DNA of 64,000 nt, taken from positions 2,705-66,704 of the forward strand of contig QANU01106956.1 of the NCBI GenBank assembly GCA_003254905.1, given 5' to 3'. Position 1 is the stretch's first letter; the number at the start of each line of letters is the position of its first letter. Below the pieces are notes generated by a model, which saw nothing but the letters and a program-made list of their open reading frames with translations, was not told where the DNA came from and ran no database searches. This document shows positions 12,979 through 23,606 of the stretch, piece after piece. The DNA comes from Nissolia schottii (lineage: Eukaryota > Streptophyta > Magnoliopsida > Fabales > Fabaceae). The position numbers and the translations under genes were made by a program.

Positions 12979-13335
12979 TTTGAGGAATCATGGTTCATAC
13001 TGATACCATTTCATTTGGCTTTAACAGAAGCAGAAGATTCAAGAAGACTCTGGACAAGTGGCAAAAGTGATTCGCCATTTCCCTCAAACGAAGCCAATTG
13101 CTCTTAATACTAAAGAAAATAAACCTGGACTTTCTGATGATATACTGGATGCAGTAAGTATCAATTTGTTTTTGGTTAGAGCTAACAATTCTCTTTTTGG
13201 TGTCTTATTTTGTTTGTGCTTTTGTCTTCTCTATTTTGTTCTTTTGTAAACAGTCAGTAACTCCATATATGAAATCGTTAGTTTTCAGCTGATGGTTTTC
13301 CACTATACCCCTTGCAGGTTTTTGGCGGTTCATAA
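10408..13335 (+). CDS. ESF2: ESF2/ABT1-type pre-rRNA processing protein
   Basis: Seven exons with GT-AG introns join in frame: 10408-10753, 10947-11010, 11363-11430, 12139-12228, 12310-12440, 13028-13153 and 13318-13335. They give 280 residues. The product matches ESF2 of yeast and ABT1 of animals, nucleolar RNA-binding proteins of the small-subunit processome that help 18S rRNA maturation. Lysine-rich patches at residues 21-28 and 62-68 look like nuclear/nucleolar signals. An RRM follows at about 81-165 (RNP2-like VCYLSRVPP, then WVEFTNK). The family signature KKRSSFYYDLWNIKYLSKFK comes next, then a charged C-terminal helix. The last exon encodes only five residues. Splice sites are inferred from frame continuity and family conservation. 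A promoter must lie within the 1 kb upstream, where a SINE-like sequence sits. Confidence 0.92.
12945..12979. repeat. AT microsatellite in ESF2 intron 5
   Basis: An almost pure AT-dinucleotide run lies about 50 bases before the 3' splice site of the fifth intron. Confidence 0.9.
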
Positions 13336-13620
13336 TGCAGTTATTGATGATGCCTTCAACACGAGGATATCTAATAATATATAGCAGAGAGTGGTTGCAT
13401 CTACAGTAATTTTGTGTTCAACCCTTAGTCAGGGGGTCGCATTTTTGTAATTGTTTATCTAGAAAATGATCATGTTGATCTGGAAATGAAATAGATAGCG
13501 AAATTAGAGTTGAAATACCTAAATTGGCAGCCTTTGCTGTACTCCGTCCAACTATAAAGTGTAAGACGAGTTTGGATTGGCTTAAAAAAAAAAATGTATT
13601 TATTTTAGTTATATTTTTAG
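13336..13620. other. 3' flank of the ESF2-like gene
   Basis: This contains the likely 3' UTR of the ESF2-like gene. A CTCCGTCC-like start at about 13546 recalls Stowaway-type MITE ends, but I found no matching right end. Confidence 0.35.
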
Positions 13621-13621
13621 G

Positions 13622-13838
13622 ATGGTGCTCCTCTAAAGTGTTGTTTACACTTTAGAGATTAAAGTACCCAAATCTTAACCGTTAAAAAATAATGAATGGT
13701 GATGATAAATATGCATAATTATTTTTTAAACAATTTTAATTAAAAAAAGTTGTCACTTCTCTTTGATAACCAATATTAGTGTTCACTTATTTACATTAAT
13801 CTTTAAAGTACAAAATGTACTTTAGATGAGTCATTTTC
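13622..13838. mobile_element. MITE-like inverted repeat
   Basis: The left arm (TGCTCCTCTAAAGTGTTG...) pairs with the inverted right arm (TGACTCATCTAAAGTACATT...) over about 45 bases. Each arm also contains a small internal hairpin built on CTAAAGTG/CACTTTAG. It is noncoding and lies just 5' of the copia remnant. Confidence 0.55.
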
Positions 13839-13887
13839 ATATTTTTAAGTATAACTATTTTTTTAAGAGGTCTAATTTACATTTACA

Positions 13888-14565
13888 ATGTGTTTTTCAA
13901 TGGACTTGGACATCACTCTTCCGGAGGATAAACCCACTTCCATTGCCGAAAGTGAAAATGAGGTTAAGATAGAGAAGTGGGAAATGTCCAACCGAATGAT
14001 TATTATGATCATGAAGTGTTTTATTCCTGAAGCGTTTCAAGGCTCTATTACTGAGGATAAAATTGCTAAAAAGTTCCTAAAGAACGTTAAGCAATTCTTT
14101 GCCAAGAATGAGAAGGTAGAGACAAGTAACCTATTGACAAAACTTGTCTCCATGAGGTATAAAGACAAAAGGAATATAAGGGAGTACATTATGGAAATGT
14201 TTCACCTTGCGTCAAAATTGAAAGCACCAAAGTTAGAGTTGTTTGAAGACTTACTCGTGCATTTCATTTTGATCCTTCTCCCTTCTCATTTTAGGCAATT
14301 GAAAGTGAGTTATAACACTCTGAAGGACACTTGGACCGTAAATGAGCTTATATCTGATTGTGTGCAAGAGGAAGAGAGGTTGCAGCATGACAAGACCGAA
14401 AGTGCTCACATGGCTTCCTCATCTTAGTGTAAGAGAAAGCGTGGTGTTGCTGTTGTTGCATCTTCTCAGCAGAAAAAGGTAAAGAAATAGGATGAAGTCT
14501 TAACATGTTTCTTCTGCAAGAAGATATGACACACGAAGAAGGATTGTTCCAAATATGTTACTTGG
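13888..14565 (+). pseudogene. copia gag with zinc knuckle (broken)
   Basis: An open frame of 179 residues matches the copia gag-like family (UBN2 type), for example SMRYKDKRNIREYIMEMFHL. It ends at a TAG at 14425-14427. In the continuing frame, after further stops, a CCHC-like knuckle CFFCKKI*HTKKDC is visible at about 14509-14550, with a stop replacing a knuckle residue. Gag would bind the RNA and form the particle. The broken frame cannot do so. Confidence 0.85.
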
Positions 14566-15940
14566 GGTGCACGGCCAATTAATGCTAAAAGACTCATCTA
14601 TGTGGCAGACGACAATAAAGTTATAGTAAAGGCTATAGGAACTTTTCGATTATGTTTTAAGACTGGATTATATTTGGAATTATTTGAGACATTTTATGTA
14701 CCGTCTTTTAGGCGAAATTTAGTTTCTGTTTCTCGTTTGGACAAGTCAAGTTGTCATTGTTGTTTCAGAGATAATAAAGTTAGCCTCTTTCAAAATCCAA
14801 ATGTTATTGGATCTGGTCTTTTAATTGACAAGTTGTATAAGCTTGATTTTAATTTTTGCAATGAAATATTTCAAACAAGCTCAATAGGTACAAAGCAAAA
14901 ATTAAATGAGAATTCTGCCTCATTATGGCATAAGCATTTTGGTCATATCTCTAAACAGAGAATTCAAAGGCTTACGGTAGATGGAATTTTGGAACCCTTA
15001 GATTTAACAAACTTTCAAGTTTGTATTGAGTGTATCAAGGGGAAAAGAACAAATGAAAGAAAATTAGGTGCCAACAGAGCTAATGATGTCTTAAAACTAA
15101 TACATACTGATATATGTGGCCTATTCCCTACTGCTTCATGGAACGGGCAACAATATTTTATTACGTTCGTAGATGACTATTCTCGTTATGGGTACTTATG
15201 CCTGATTCATAAAAAGTCTCAATCCTTGGACCTTTTTAAGTCTTTTAAAGCTGAAGTTGAACTCTAACTTGGAAAGAAAATTAAGGCTGGCAAATCTGAC
15301 CATGGTGGTGAATACTATGGAAGATATGATGGACCATGAAAACAGTGTCCTGGACCTTTTGTGCTTTTCCTAGATGAGTGCAGAATTTTCACAATACACC
15401 ATGCCGGGAAAACCCAACATGAATGGTGTTGCTGAATGAAGGAACCAAAATCTTAAGGATATGGTGAGAAGTATGATCAGTCATTCTTCCTTGATCAGTC
15501 AAGCTTTAAAGACCGTAATGAACACCCTTAATAGGGTACCAAGCAAGGCAGTTAATAAAACTCCTTATGAACTCTGGACTGGAAAAAGGCCTAGCATAAA
15601 ACACTTAGGCATTTGGGGATGTCCAACTGATGATCGACCTTATAGGTCGTACGAAAGAAAATTGGACTCAAGGACAGTTAGCTGGTATATTGTTGGTTAT
15701 GCTGAATGCTCACGGGGATACAAGTTTTACAATCCTACATCAAGGTCAATTTTTGAAATGGGAAATGCGAGATCTCTTGAGGATGTTGAGTTTGGAGGGG
15801 AAGGAAACATTAGGAATGTTGTTTTTGATGAGGAATCTATTACTGACAATGATCAGGTCTTCATACCTATTGTTGTTCAAGACATAGTTATAGAACAAGA
15901 CAACAATAAGAATCCTCCTCAAATACAACCTATAGAATAA
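14566..15940 (+). pseudogene. copia protease remnant and integrase (broken)
   Basis: The frame at 14602-15267 holds the protease C-terminal side, the GAG-pre-integrase HHCC-like zinc region (LWHKHFGHISKQRIQRL then CIECIKGKRT) and the start of the integrase core, with the first catalytic Asp region HTDICGLF and FVDDYSRYGYL. A stop and frameshifts at about 15267-15460 interrupt it. The second Asp region can be seen as KSDHGGEYYG and the Glu region is scrambled (GVAE followed by a stop). The frame resumes at 15461-15940 with NKTPYELWTGKRPS and FVGYAE-like YIVGYAECSRGYKFY. The protease DSGA motif is missing, because the knuckle is joined almost directly to a later protease segment. Confidence 0.85.
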
Positions 15941-16079
15941 GCTCAACAACCTCAAGAAGTGCCATTAAGAAGAATCCACTAGAGAAAGGAGAAGCGCAAT
16001 TTCAGAGGAATATGTTGTTTACCTCCAAGAACACGAGGATGGCATTAGTTTAACAAAAAAAATAATCTAATCAACTTTT

Positions 16080-17660
16080 TTCAAGACATGCAAGTTCTAA
16101 TTCTCAAAAGTGGATTGATGCCATGAGAGATGAGATTAATTCTATGAAAGAAAATGATGTTTGGGATCTCGTAGAATTACCCAAAGGTGTGAAACCCATT
16201 GCTTCTAAATGAATATTTAAAACAAAAAGGGATTCTATGGGTAATGTCGAGAGATATATAGCTCATCTAGTCACTAAAGGCTTTACTCAAAATGAAGGTA
16301 TAGATTATAAAGAGACCTTCTCTCTAGTATCTTTGAAATACTCTTTTAGAACCATAATGACATTGGTGGCTTATTTTGATTTAGAGCTACATCAGATGGA
16401 TGTCAAAACGACGTTTCTTAATGGAGACATTGATAAGATAATTTATACGGTGCAACCAGAAAACTTAATTTGTGCCAGATGACCTAAGGTCTATGGTATG
16501 CAAACTAAAGAAATTCATCTATAGTCTCAAACAAGCATCCCGTCAGCGATATCACAAGTTTCACCAAGTTATTACCTCTTACGGTTTTGAGGCAAATATT
16601 GTTGATGATTGTGTATACAAAAAGTTCAGTGAGTGTAAATATATAAATATATATATCTATATATATATATATATATATATATATTTCTAGTCTTATATGT
16701 CGATGACATACTACTCACTAGCAACGATATAGGCTTGTTGCATGAAACCAAGAAATTTCTATCGAACAAATTCGAAATGAAAGATCTAGGTGATGCCTCT
16801 TTTGTATTAGGAATCTAGATATTAAGAGATTGCTCTCGAGGTATTTTTAGATTATCACAACAGAACTAAATTGAAAAGGTTTTGAGTAGATATGACATGT
16901 AAGGCAGTAGACTAGCAGACATACTCGTGGCAAAAGAAGACAAGTTCAGTCTCAACCAATGTCCCAAAAATGATCTGGAAAGGACATCGATACCTTATGT
17001 ATCAGCAGTAGGGAGCCTAATATATGCTAAAGTTTTTACTCGTCCTGATATAGCATTTATAGTGGGAGTTTTGGGCAGATACTTGAGAAATCCAGGCTTG
17101 GACCATTGGATAGCAGTTAAGCACGTATTGCGTTAAAGAGAACAAAAGAATACATGCTCATTTATCGGAGATCAAAAATTTGAAGATCATTGGGTTCTCT
17201 GACTCTGATTTAGCGGGATTCCAAGATAGTAGACGCTCTAGATCAGGCTACACCTATATGTTGGTTGGAGGAGCTATTTCATGGAAGTCTACTAAACAGA
17301 CTTTTGTAGCTTCTTCAAGAATGACAGCAGAGTTTGTCGCTTGCTATGAGGCATCTAACCATGGTATATGGTTGCAAAACTTTGTCAACAGACTTCGGGT
17401 GGTAGATGGCATTGAAAGGCCATTGAAGATTTATTGTGATAATAATTCAGTAGTGCTTTACTCTAACAACAATAAGAGCTCGACAAAGTCAAAGCATATT
17501 GATATTAAGTTTTCAGATGTTAAGGAGAGAGTTCAAGAAAAACAAATTTCCATAGAACATATAGGAACATAGTCTATACAAGTAGATCCATTAACCAAGG
17601 GATTGATACCTAAAGTCTTCCATGAGCACATCGCTCATATGGACTGATGGTAATATCTTG
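16080..17660 (+). pseudogene. copia reverse transcriptase and RNase H (broken)
   Basis: Reverse-transcriptase motifs are visible in several frames: VTKGFTQNEGIDYKETF and QMDVKTTFLNGDI at 16237-16482, then the YVDD box at about 16695-16712. After that come RPDIAFIVGVLGRYL at 16927-17136 and the RNase H region at 17180-17572 (SDSDLAGFQDSRRS, CDNNSVVLYSNN, TKSKHIDIKF). An AT microsatellite has expanded directly upstream of YVDD, and several stops break the frame. Confidence 0.88.
16640..16685. repeat. AT microsatellite inside the copia RT
   Basis: A run of TA dinucleotides sits between the codons for a Lys-Tyr pair and those for the FLVLYVDD-type catalytic stretch. The neighbouring copia protein would have only one or two residues there. 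Confidence 0.9.
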
Positions 17661-17690
17661 GTTTAGTGGGAGTTATTTTATACTCTATAT

Positions 17691-18053
17691 GTTTTATGTT
17701 AGATATTGAATTGTTTCATTTTTAGCAAAATAAAGTTGATGGTTTACATTATGTTATTTGCAATGATTATATTGTAATTTTGGATTGATCTCAATACAAT
17801 TTTAAAGTTGGACCAGCTGGAAATAAGCATGTATGAGATCATTTTCATGTAATTTCCATGTTACTCATCCAAACTTGATCTATGTCATTAAGTATGTCAG
17901 TATGGTGATTATTGTGGTTCAGTTATGACTTTAATGTGATAAAAGCTGCGGTAGTTCCATCACTAATATATGAGATGAACGAGATTGTTTACGTAGTTAA
18001 AATAACATTCAGATGTGCAATTAAAGTTTATTTTGAGATATGATTATATAAAG

Positions 18054-18108
<55 letters not shown>

Positions 18109-18488
18109 ATATGTNAAGGGTTGATGTTGCCACCATTGTTGTTGTGATGTTGAAGAACAAAGAGAAAAGATTTAATTTTTATTATCCGTAAAAATCAGAC
18201 GTGGGATTTCATGAATCTAGGTTATTTTTGCTGTGATGATGTTGGTTAGATTTGTTTTGATTTTTGATGGTGGTAATTGTGTGGTCGGTGAAAGAGGGGA
18301 TTAGAGATGAAGTGGTAGCAATGTCGGCAGTGCCGTGAGTAGTGGTGGCGGCGACACCGCCGACGGTGGCAACAACAATAACAGTGGGGACGTTGATGAA
18401 ATTAAACAACTTAATTGAGTAATTAACTTTTTTTTCCTTCAAAAAAATAAGAATTTTATAATGTCTAAATTGTGCTTCACATCTATAC
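17691..18488. other. 3' flank of copia; AT microsatellite and single N
   Basis: It probably contains the copia 3' LTR at its left side (unpaired, so unverified). A long AT run at about 18057-18106 leads to an isolated N at 18115. At 18120-18440 there is a stretch rich in GGTGG/CCACC-type triplets with no recognised protein. Confidence 0.4.
18115..18115. other. Single N, probable contig join
   Basis: One N directly follows a long AT microsatellite, a typical place for an assembly to break. Confidence 0.6.
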
Positions 18489-18907
18489 GAGTTTTTTACT
18501 CTTTTACCTTGTCAGAGGAAGTAATTACCACAATACTCTCGTTTCTAAACATTTTACTAAATTACCATCGTTTGGGCTGACGTGGATTTCGCAGACTGCA
18601 TGGACGACCACGTCAGAATCGCCAACACGTATGGTGAATATGGCCTAGATTCGCCAACACGGTTGGCGAATTTCCTACAAACGAAAATACATTATTTGTA
18701 CTAAATTCGCCAACGCGGTAGACAAATTCAACATGAATTCGCCACTTGTGTTGGCGAATCACTACACATGTGAACCTTGCTAACCGGTTCGGAAGAAAAT
18801 CATATATTACCTGTGCAACCCAAACGGTGATAATTTAGTAAAATGTTTTAAAACGAGGGTATTTTAGTAATTACTTCCTCTGACGAGGGTAAAAGAGTAA
18901 AGAACTC
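18489..18907. mobile_element. Mutator-type MITE with long terminal inverted repeats
   Basis: The arms pair over about 90 bases. The left arm begins GAGTTTTTTACTCTTTTACC and the inverted right arm begins GAGTTCTTTACTCTTTTACC. Flanks CATCTATAC (18480-18488) and CATCTATTC (18908-18916) are a 9-base target duplication with one mismatch, the size made by Mutator-like transposases. The interior has no coding capacity but holds several direct and inverted copies of ATTCGCCAACACG. Confidence 0.85.
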
Positions 18908-18916
18908 CATCTATTC

Positions 18917-21260
18917 ACTTTACCTCTCTTTAGTTAACCACATGCCACTATACTATTGAATCACTTGAGATTCTGTGAGAAATAGTGGTGATCGATGACC
19001 CTTAAAAAAATGTGTTAAAATGAGGCACAGAGAATAAACTAAAACCAATCATTTAATAACAAATGCTAAATATGTAAATTGAATGAAGTTTATCGACAAG
19101 TCACAGGATTCTTTTTGCAACGGTAAGTTATGGGCAGAAATTGAGTTGAATATCTAAACTCGTATCAACGTCTGCGTTTAGTCTGCTTGATCATATAAAC
19201 TTGCATTGTCGGGTTGCCGCATGGGTGCGTGCCTGCATAGCTTTCATTCCATTCTATTCTATGGCGGAGTCACACTCTCAAACTGATGGCACTCTCTTAT
19301 CCTGACGTGGACCACACCGCTGACTCCATCTCCACCGTCCATTACATTGCAGCATTGTCTTCGTGGTGCCTGATCACAATCTTGTCAGTCATAATCAAAT
19401 TTTGAAATATATAAAATAAAATATACCGTTAACACACCGCCTTCTTGTAGTTTGTCTTCAAAAACGTAGTTAGGAAAATACTTCGTGTTTATTTGTTAAT
19501 TACGGCTTTAATCTTCTTTAAGAAGTATCATGCATTACAGTGCATAATATGTCACGTGTTGATCTCTCAAAAAAAAATTTTGTCGCCTGAAAAATGAACT
19601 AGCAATTGCATGTGATAACTGACAACTAAAGACATAAATATATTTCTAATAACATCAATGAATATAGATATGTGCATCATACCTATGTTATTTGCTGTTT
19701 ACATTTCAATGATATGCCTTTTTAAGTGTAATTTCTAATAATATCATGTATTCTAAGATTTTATGGATCTATATGTTGCAATTGTAGATTACAACAGACA
19801 TAGTTTATACTATGAGCTAGGGATGGTCATATTTGTTGGACGAGCGGAGTGATTTTGGTAGTATTTGATCTATTAGATGTAGGCAAACAAAGTGGTGTCC
19901 TGTTCTTTTGTCATAAAGATTGTGAAAAGGGTGTCAATCATATGTTATTTTCAGTCAATTGTGGTGTCATTAATATAGTTTACCGTCTATAAATTAAAAT
20001 AAATATTGTGTAGCTCAAGTAACCGCGCGGGTATTGCTTAATGGTAGTGTTAACATAGTGTGAACCCTTAATGCTTAGTTTTTAACTAGGTTTATTAACT
20101 GTTATAAAATATAGGCGAAATTCCTCTTAGTTTCATAAAAAAAGTATGGGAAAAAATGCTACTAAGCTTTTTACGGCATCGATGACAAGGACAATTGCTT
20201 TCCAATGAGGATTAGGCCATGTTCCACAATGACTCTTCTAGATGAAAGATTTGAGGACATAATAGAGTTTTACAAGCTTAAGGAGAACTATGGCAGGGAA
20301 TTTTTCATCTAGATCATCAAAATCATTTGCAATATAATAAATGATTTCCTAGATATCCTACCAGGAACATAGCTTTGGTTTTATCACCAAATCTTTATAA
20401 GCATATAACTCAATTCTACCAAACCTATATAGCTGAGAACAGCAATGTCAATCCTCTAGATGATGAACAAAACAATCACTAAGATCCACCCATTGTTCAT
20501 ATTCCTCATCCTCCAATTGTTGAAAACAATGACCTAGATCTACCCACCGTTGTACTTCATCAGTAACCAAATAGGTAATATATGATCTAAAATATGTATT
20601 GTAGTATATAATATGCTACTTTACATATAAATAAAAGTATAATTTTGACAATTCTTAATGCAGGTAGTTGTCTGACCCTATGTCTACAAACATATAAAGA
20701 GAAATTAGGTAATTGATTCACATTGTGTACAGAACTTTAACCAAATGAGTCATAAGAAGATTGGACAGAGTTTGATGAGTATCAGTGTTTTATTGCTGCA
20801 GGTCAAGGGGAATTTGGTGTCATGACAATGGTTTGAAGAAATGAATGTTTTGCTACATGAAGATTGTCTTTTATAATATAGTATTTGCTGATGCCTATTT
20901 TGAACAAGTTTAACTTTTGATTACGAATTTATGTAACTATAAGTATATATTATGGAAGAGCCATTGTTGATGTCATTGTAAAGTATTGGTAGTTGACTAT
21001 TTAGACATGTTAACTCAATGGAGGGCTCCCTGTGACACAATGAATGAATGAAACAGTTTACTTGATGGGAATTAATTATTTTGTTTATTGTTACTAAAAA
21101 AAATATCAAGTTATACAATTCAGCTTATTTAAACTTAGTTATTTACAATGTAGTTGTCCAATAATAGTTTTATTTATTTTAAGTATTACTTTATTTATAT
21201 ATATATAGATATATAAATATTTTACATGAATTATATTTATACATGCCATGCCCCGCACGG
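18917..21260. other. Intergenic sequence without a recognised gene
   Basis: A GC-richer patch at about 19190-19385 includes a short frame beginning at an ATG near 19285 (MALSYPDVDH...), which I could not assign. Several short AT-rich frames near 20160-20880 look like remains of an unidentified element. Confidence 0.35.
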
Positions 21261-21268
21261 GTTTAGAT

Positions 21269-21560
21269 TAGGGCTGTCAAACGGGCTAGCCTGACCCAGC
21301 TAACCCGTGCGCCTAAATGGGCTGGGCCTTAACGGGCTTTTACTATTCGCGAGCCGGTTTTTATATGTTTGGTCCGTCCATTTATGTGGGTAAACGGGTT
21401 AGTCTGTGGATTTTGCCTATATTAGTACTAAACGAGCCAATTTGACCCGCGGGCTAAACAGGCTTTTTCTATTCACAGGCCGAATTTTATATGTTTGGTC
21501 TATCCATTTAATCGGGTAAACGGGCCAGGCTTGCGGGCCGAACTCATTTTGACAGCCCTA
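21269..21560. mobile_element. hAT-type MITE
   Basis: Ends are TAGGGCTGTCAAA and the inverted TAGGGCTGTCAAAA, a well-known plant hAT terminal sequence. Flanks GTTTAGAT (21261-21268) and GTTTAGAA (21561-21568) form an 8-base target duplication with one mismatch. Inside, a segment of about 80 bases (TTTTATATGTTTGGTC...GGGTAAACGGG) occurs twice in direct orientation. It is noncoding. Confidence 0.88.
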
Positions 21561-22676
21561 GTTTAGAATATAGTATTGGTTATCAAATTAACAATCACAA
21601 AACACTTGATAACATATGATAATGGTTCATTTCAACTTGTTTTATTGTCAATTGTCATTCAGTGTGATCTCTCATATTCAATTTCTTTGTTACGTGAGTT
21701 ATGTGTGGATTCCATTACATCAATTGATAATAAGAGATTACATTTGACAACTGTAACATCCCAAACTTTCCCTTTACAAAAGTTTCGCATAATTAATTAA
21801 TTTTACATAACTAAAGGATATTCGAGACGGTTATTTCGGCTGTGAATTTAATTACAAGGGTTTCTTTGTCCGAAATGCCAACCAAAATAATTGTTCCCTG
21901 ATCTCGCGGAAGGTCGCGAGATCCGTGCCAATTTTCGGGTAATTCTAGAATTTCGTCAGGCCCCAAAGGTATCCGTAAAATATACTCTTACGGGGATATG
22001 TTCATGAATACCTTAACCTGACATACCATTATGACTAGAAAAATTAGTAGATAGCGGATATGTGTTTGGAATATTTTTAAGATATCCATACACGAGCGAA
22101 TGACGGCCAAACACGATCAAACGTGATCGAAACTGGATTGGGGACCCTAATGCCTATCCATTAGCAAGATATTTATATCAAATAATAATATTATATATAC
22201 ATAATTAATTAATTAATGGCTTCGGGGGGCCACGGGTATAAATACCCCCCTAGCCGAAGCAAATTTCTTTCAAAATTTCTCTCTATTTCCATAAATTTTA
22301 CTCTACCGGTCCCGCTCGTGCACATCGCGGTTACGCTGCCGGACTCAGGAAAAATAGGAAGAGCACACCATCGTGAAGAGAAAATTCTCCTCATCACTTC
22401 TAACCGATCAGAAAGAGCTTAGGAAGTGGGTAACCCTAAACCCACTGTCTATGTGGTTTCTGATGCTATTTTATATGTGCTTATCTGAAGATATGATGAA
22501 ATAGAGTTTATCTAGAAAATGTAGGGAATATTATGAAATAGTTGCTTTGTGAGTTTCTGAGCTGGAAAACTGTGTTGTAGTGCCTGTTGGAACCATGAGA
22601 ATGTATTAATTGGAAAAAAATGAGTTTCAGTAAGCCAAAGATGCAAGAAATAGCGCTTCAGACAAGTTTATAGCAA

Positions 22677-22856
22677 GGTCATTCGAATGACCCCCATAAT
22701 CATTTGAATGACACTGAAATTTACTCGCCCTGGAGCATTTTTAACAGGTCATTCGAATGACCAAACCCCAATCATTCGAATGACCTGACATTTTCAGCAA
22801 CAGAGAGCTAAATTTGCGTGTCATTTGAATGAACAACTCTAGTCATTTGAATGACA
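22677..22856. repeat. Cluster of GGTCATTCGAATGACC palindromes
   Basis: Perfect 16-base palindromes lie at 22677-22692 and 22747-22762. Four related copies (ATCATTTGAATGAC, ATCATTCGAATGACC, GTCATTTGAATGA, GTCATTTGAATGAC) lie between and after them. The same cluster recurs at 24966-25145 in the duplicate copy. Confidence 0.9.
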
Positions 22857-23520
22857 GCTGAACAACTTGACATTTTGGCTTTCTTACATGTTCCAATAAG
22901 CACTACAACCCTAAGAATTGTGTATGGAAGTAACCATGACTTTACTATACTTATGGAAGCATGCATCATGAGGACCCGGTTGCCGCTAAGGTTTTAGGAT
23001 GACTGTAGACAACTAGAGTGTTATCACCTAAAGTTCAAGGATCATAACGGAACCCTAGGGAATAATGGTATCTTAGGGAGGTTTCGGCCACCAAGGAGCC
23101 GATATACCTTAAAGCAAGTATGTAATTATACGACTAGGCTAATTCCCCTCTCTTGGCACGTCTACGGACACTCCCTTAACCAGTCAAGTAAGATGGATTG
23201 GTCAATGATGTGAGATGAATAAAAGAATGAAGTAAGGAAGAAAGAAAAGAAAGATAAATGTATAAGGGTGACATCACACCTAATGATAATGATAATAATG
23301 ATGATGATGAGGTATAAGTCCACGCCTAGTTGCATCACTAAGGCCAGCCCCCACCTTCCTACGAGTGGAAGATTAGCCCAATTGATAGTCGATAGATGGA
23401 CCTGGAGAAATCCATCAGTGGTTCGCAACCACTCAGGTGAAAGTGCTTCCTGGTCGTCGTCAATTTGGGTACAGAAGTGGTTGCAGTCGTATGACCACAG
23501 CTACAAAGGTGGAGGACTCA

Positions 23521-23606
23521 AGAAGGACGCAACCCCGATCTCAAGTTCAACCGCGAGCGTACCAGAAGGACGCGACCCCAGTCTCATGTTCAACCGAGAG
23601 CGTAAG
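23521..23606. repeat. 43-base tandem duplication in the LTR
   Basis: Two consecutive 43-base units begin AGAAGGACGC and share GTTCAACCG; they differ at a handful of bases. The duplicate copy has the same pair at 25810-25895. Confidence 0.85.

Larger units (their letters stand above)
13888..17690 (+). mobile_element. Degraded Ty1/copia retrotransposon, 5'-truncated
   Basis: Gag, integrase, reverse transcriptase and RNase H pieces follow each other in the copia order on the plus strand. At least a dozen stops, frameshifts and small deletions break the polyprotein. A polypurine-like TTTAGTGGGAG lies at 17662-17672 just after the last coding block, so a 3' LTR probably begins soon after. No matching 5' LTR is seen upstream, where gag is preceded by a MITE instead. 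It is not capable of moving by itself. Confidence 0.9.
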
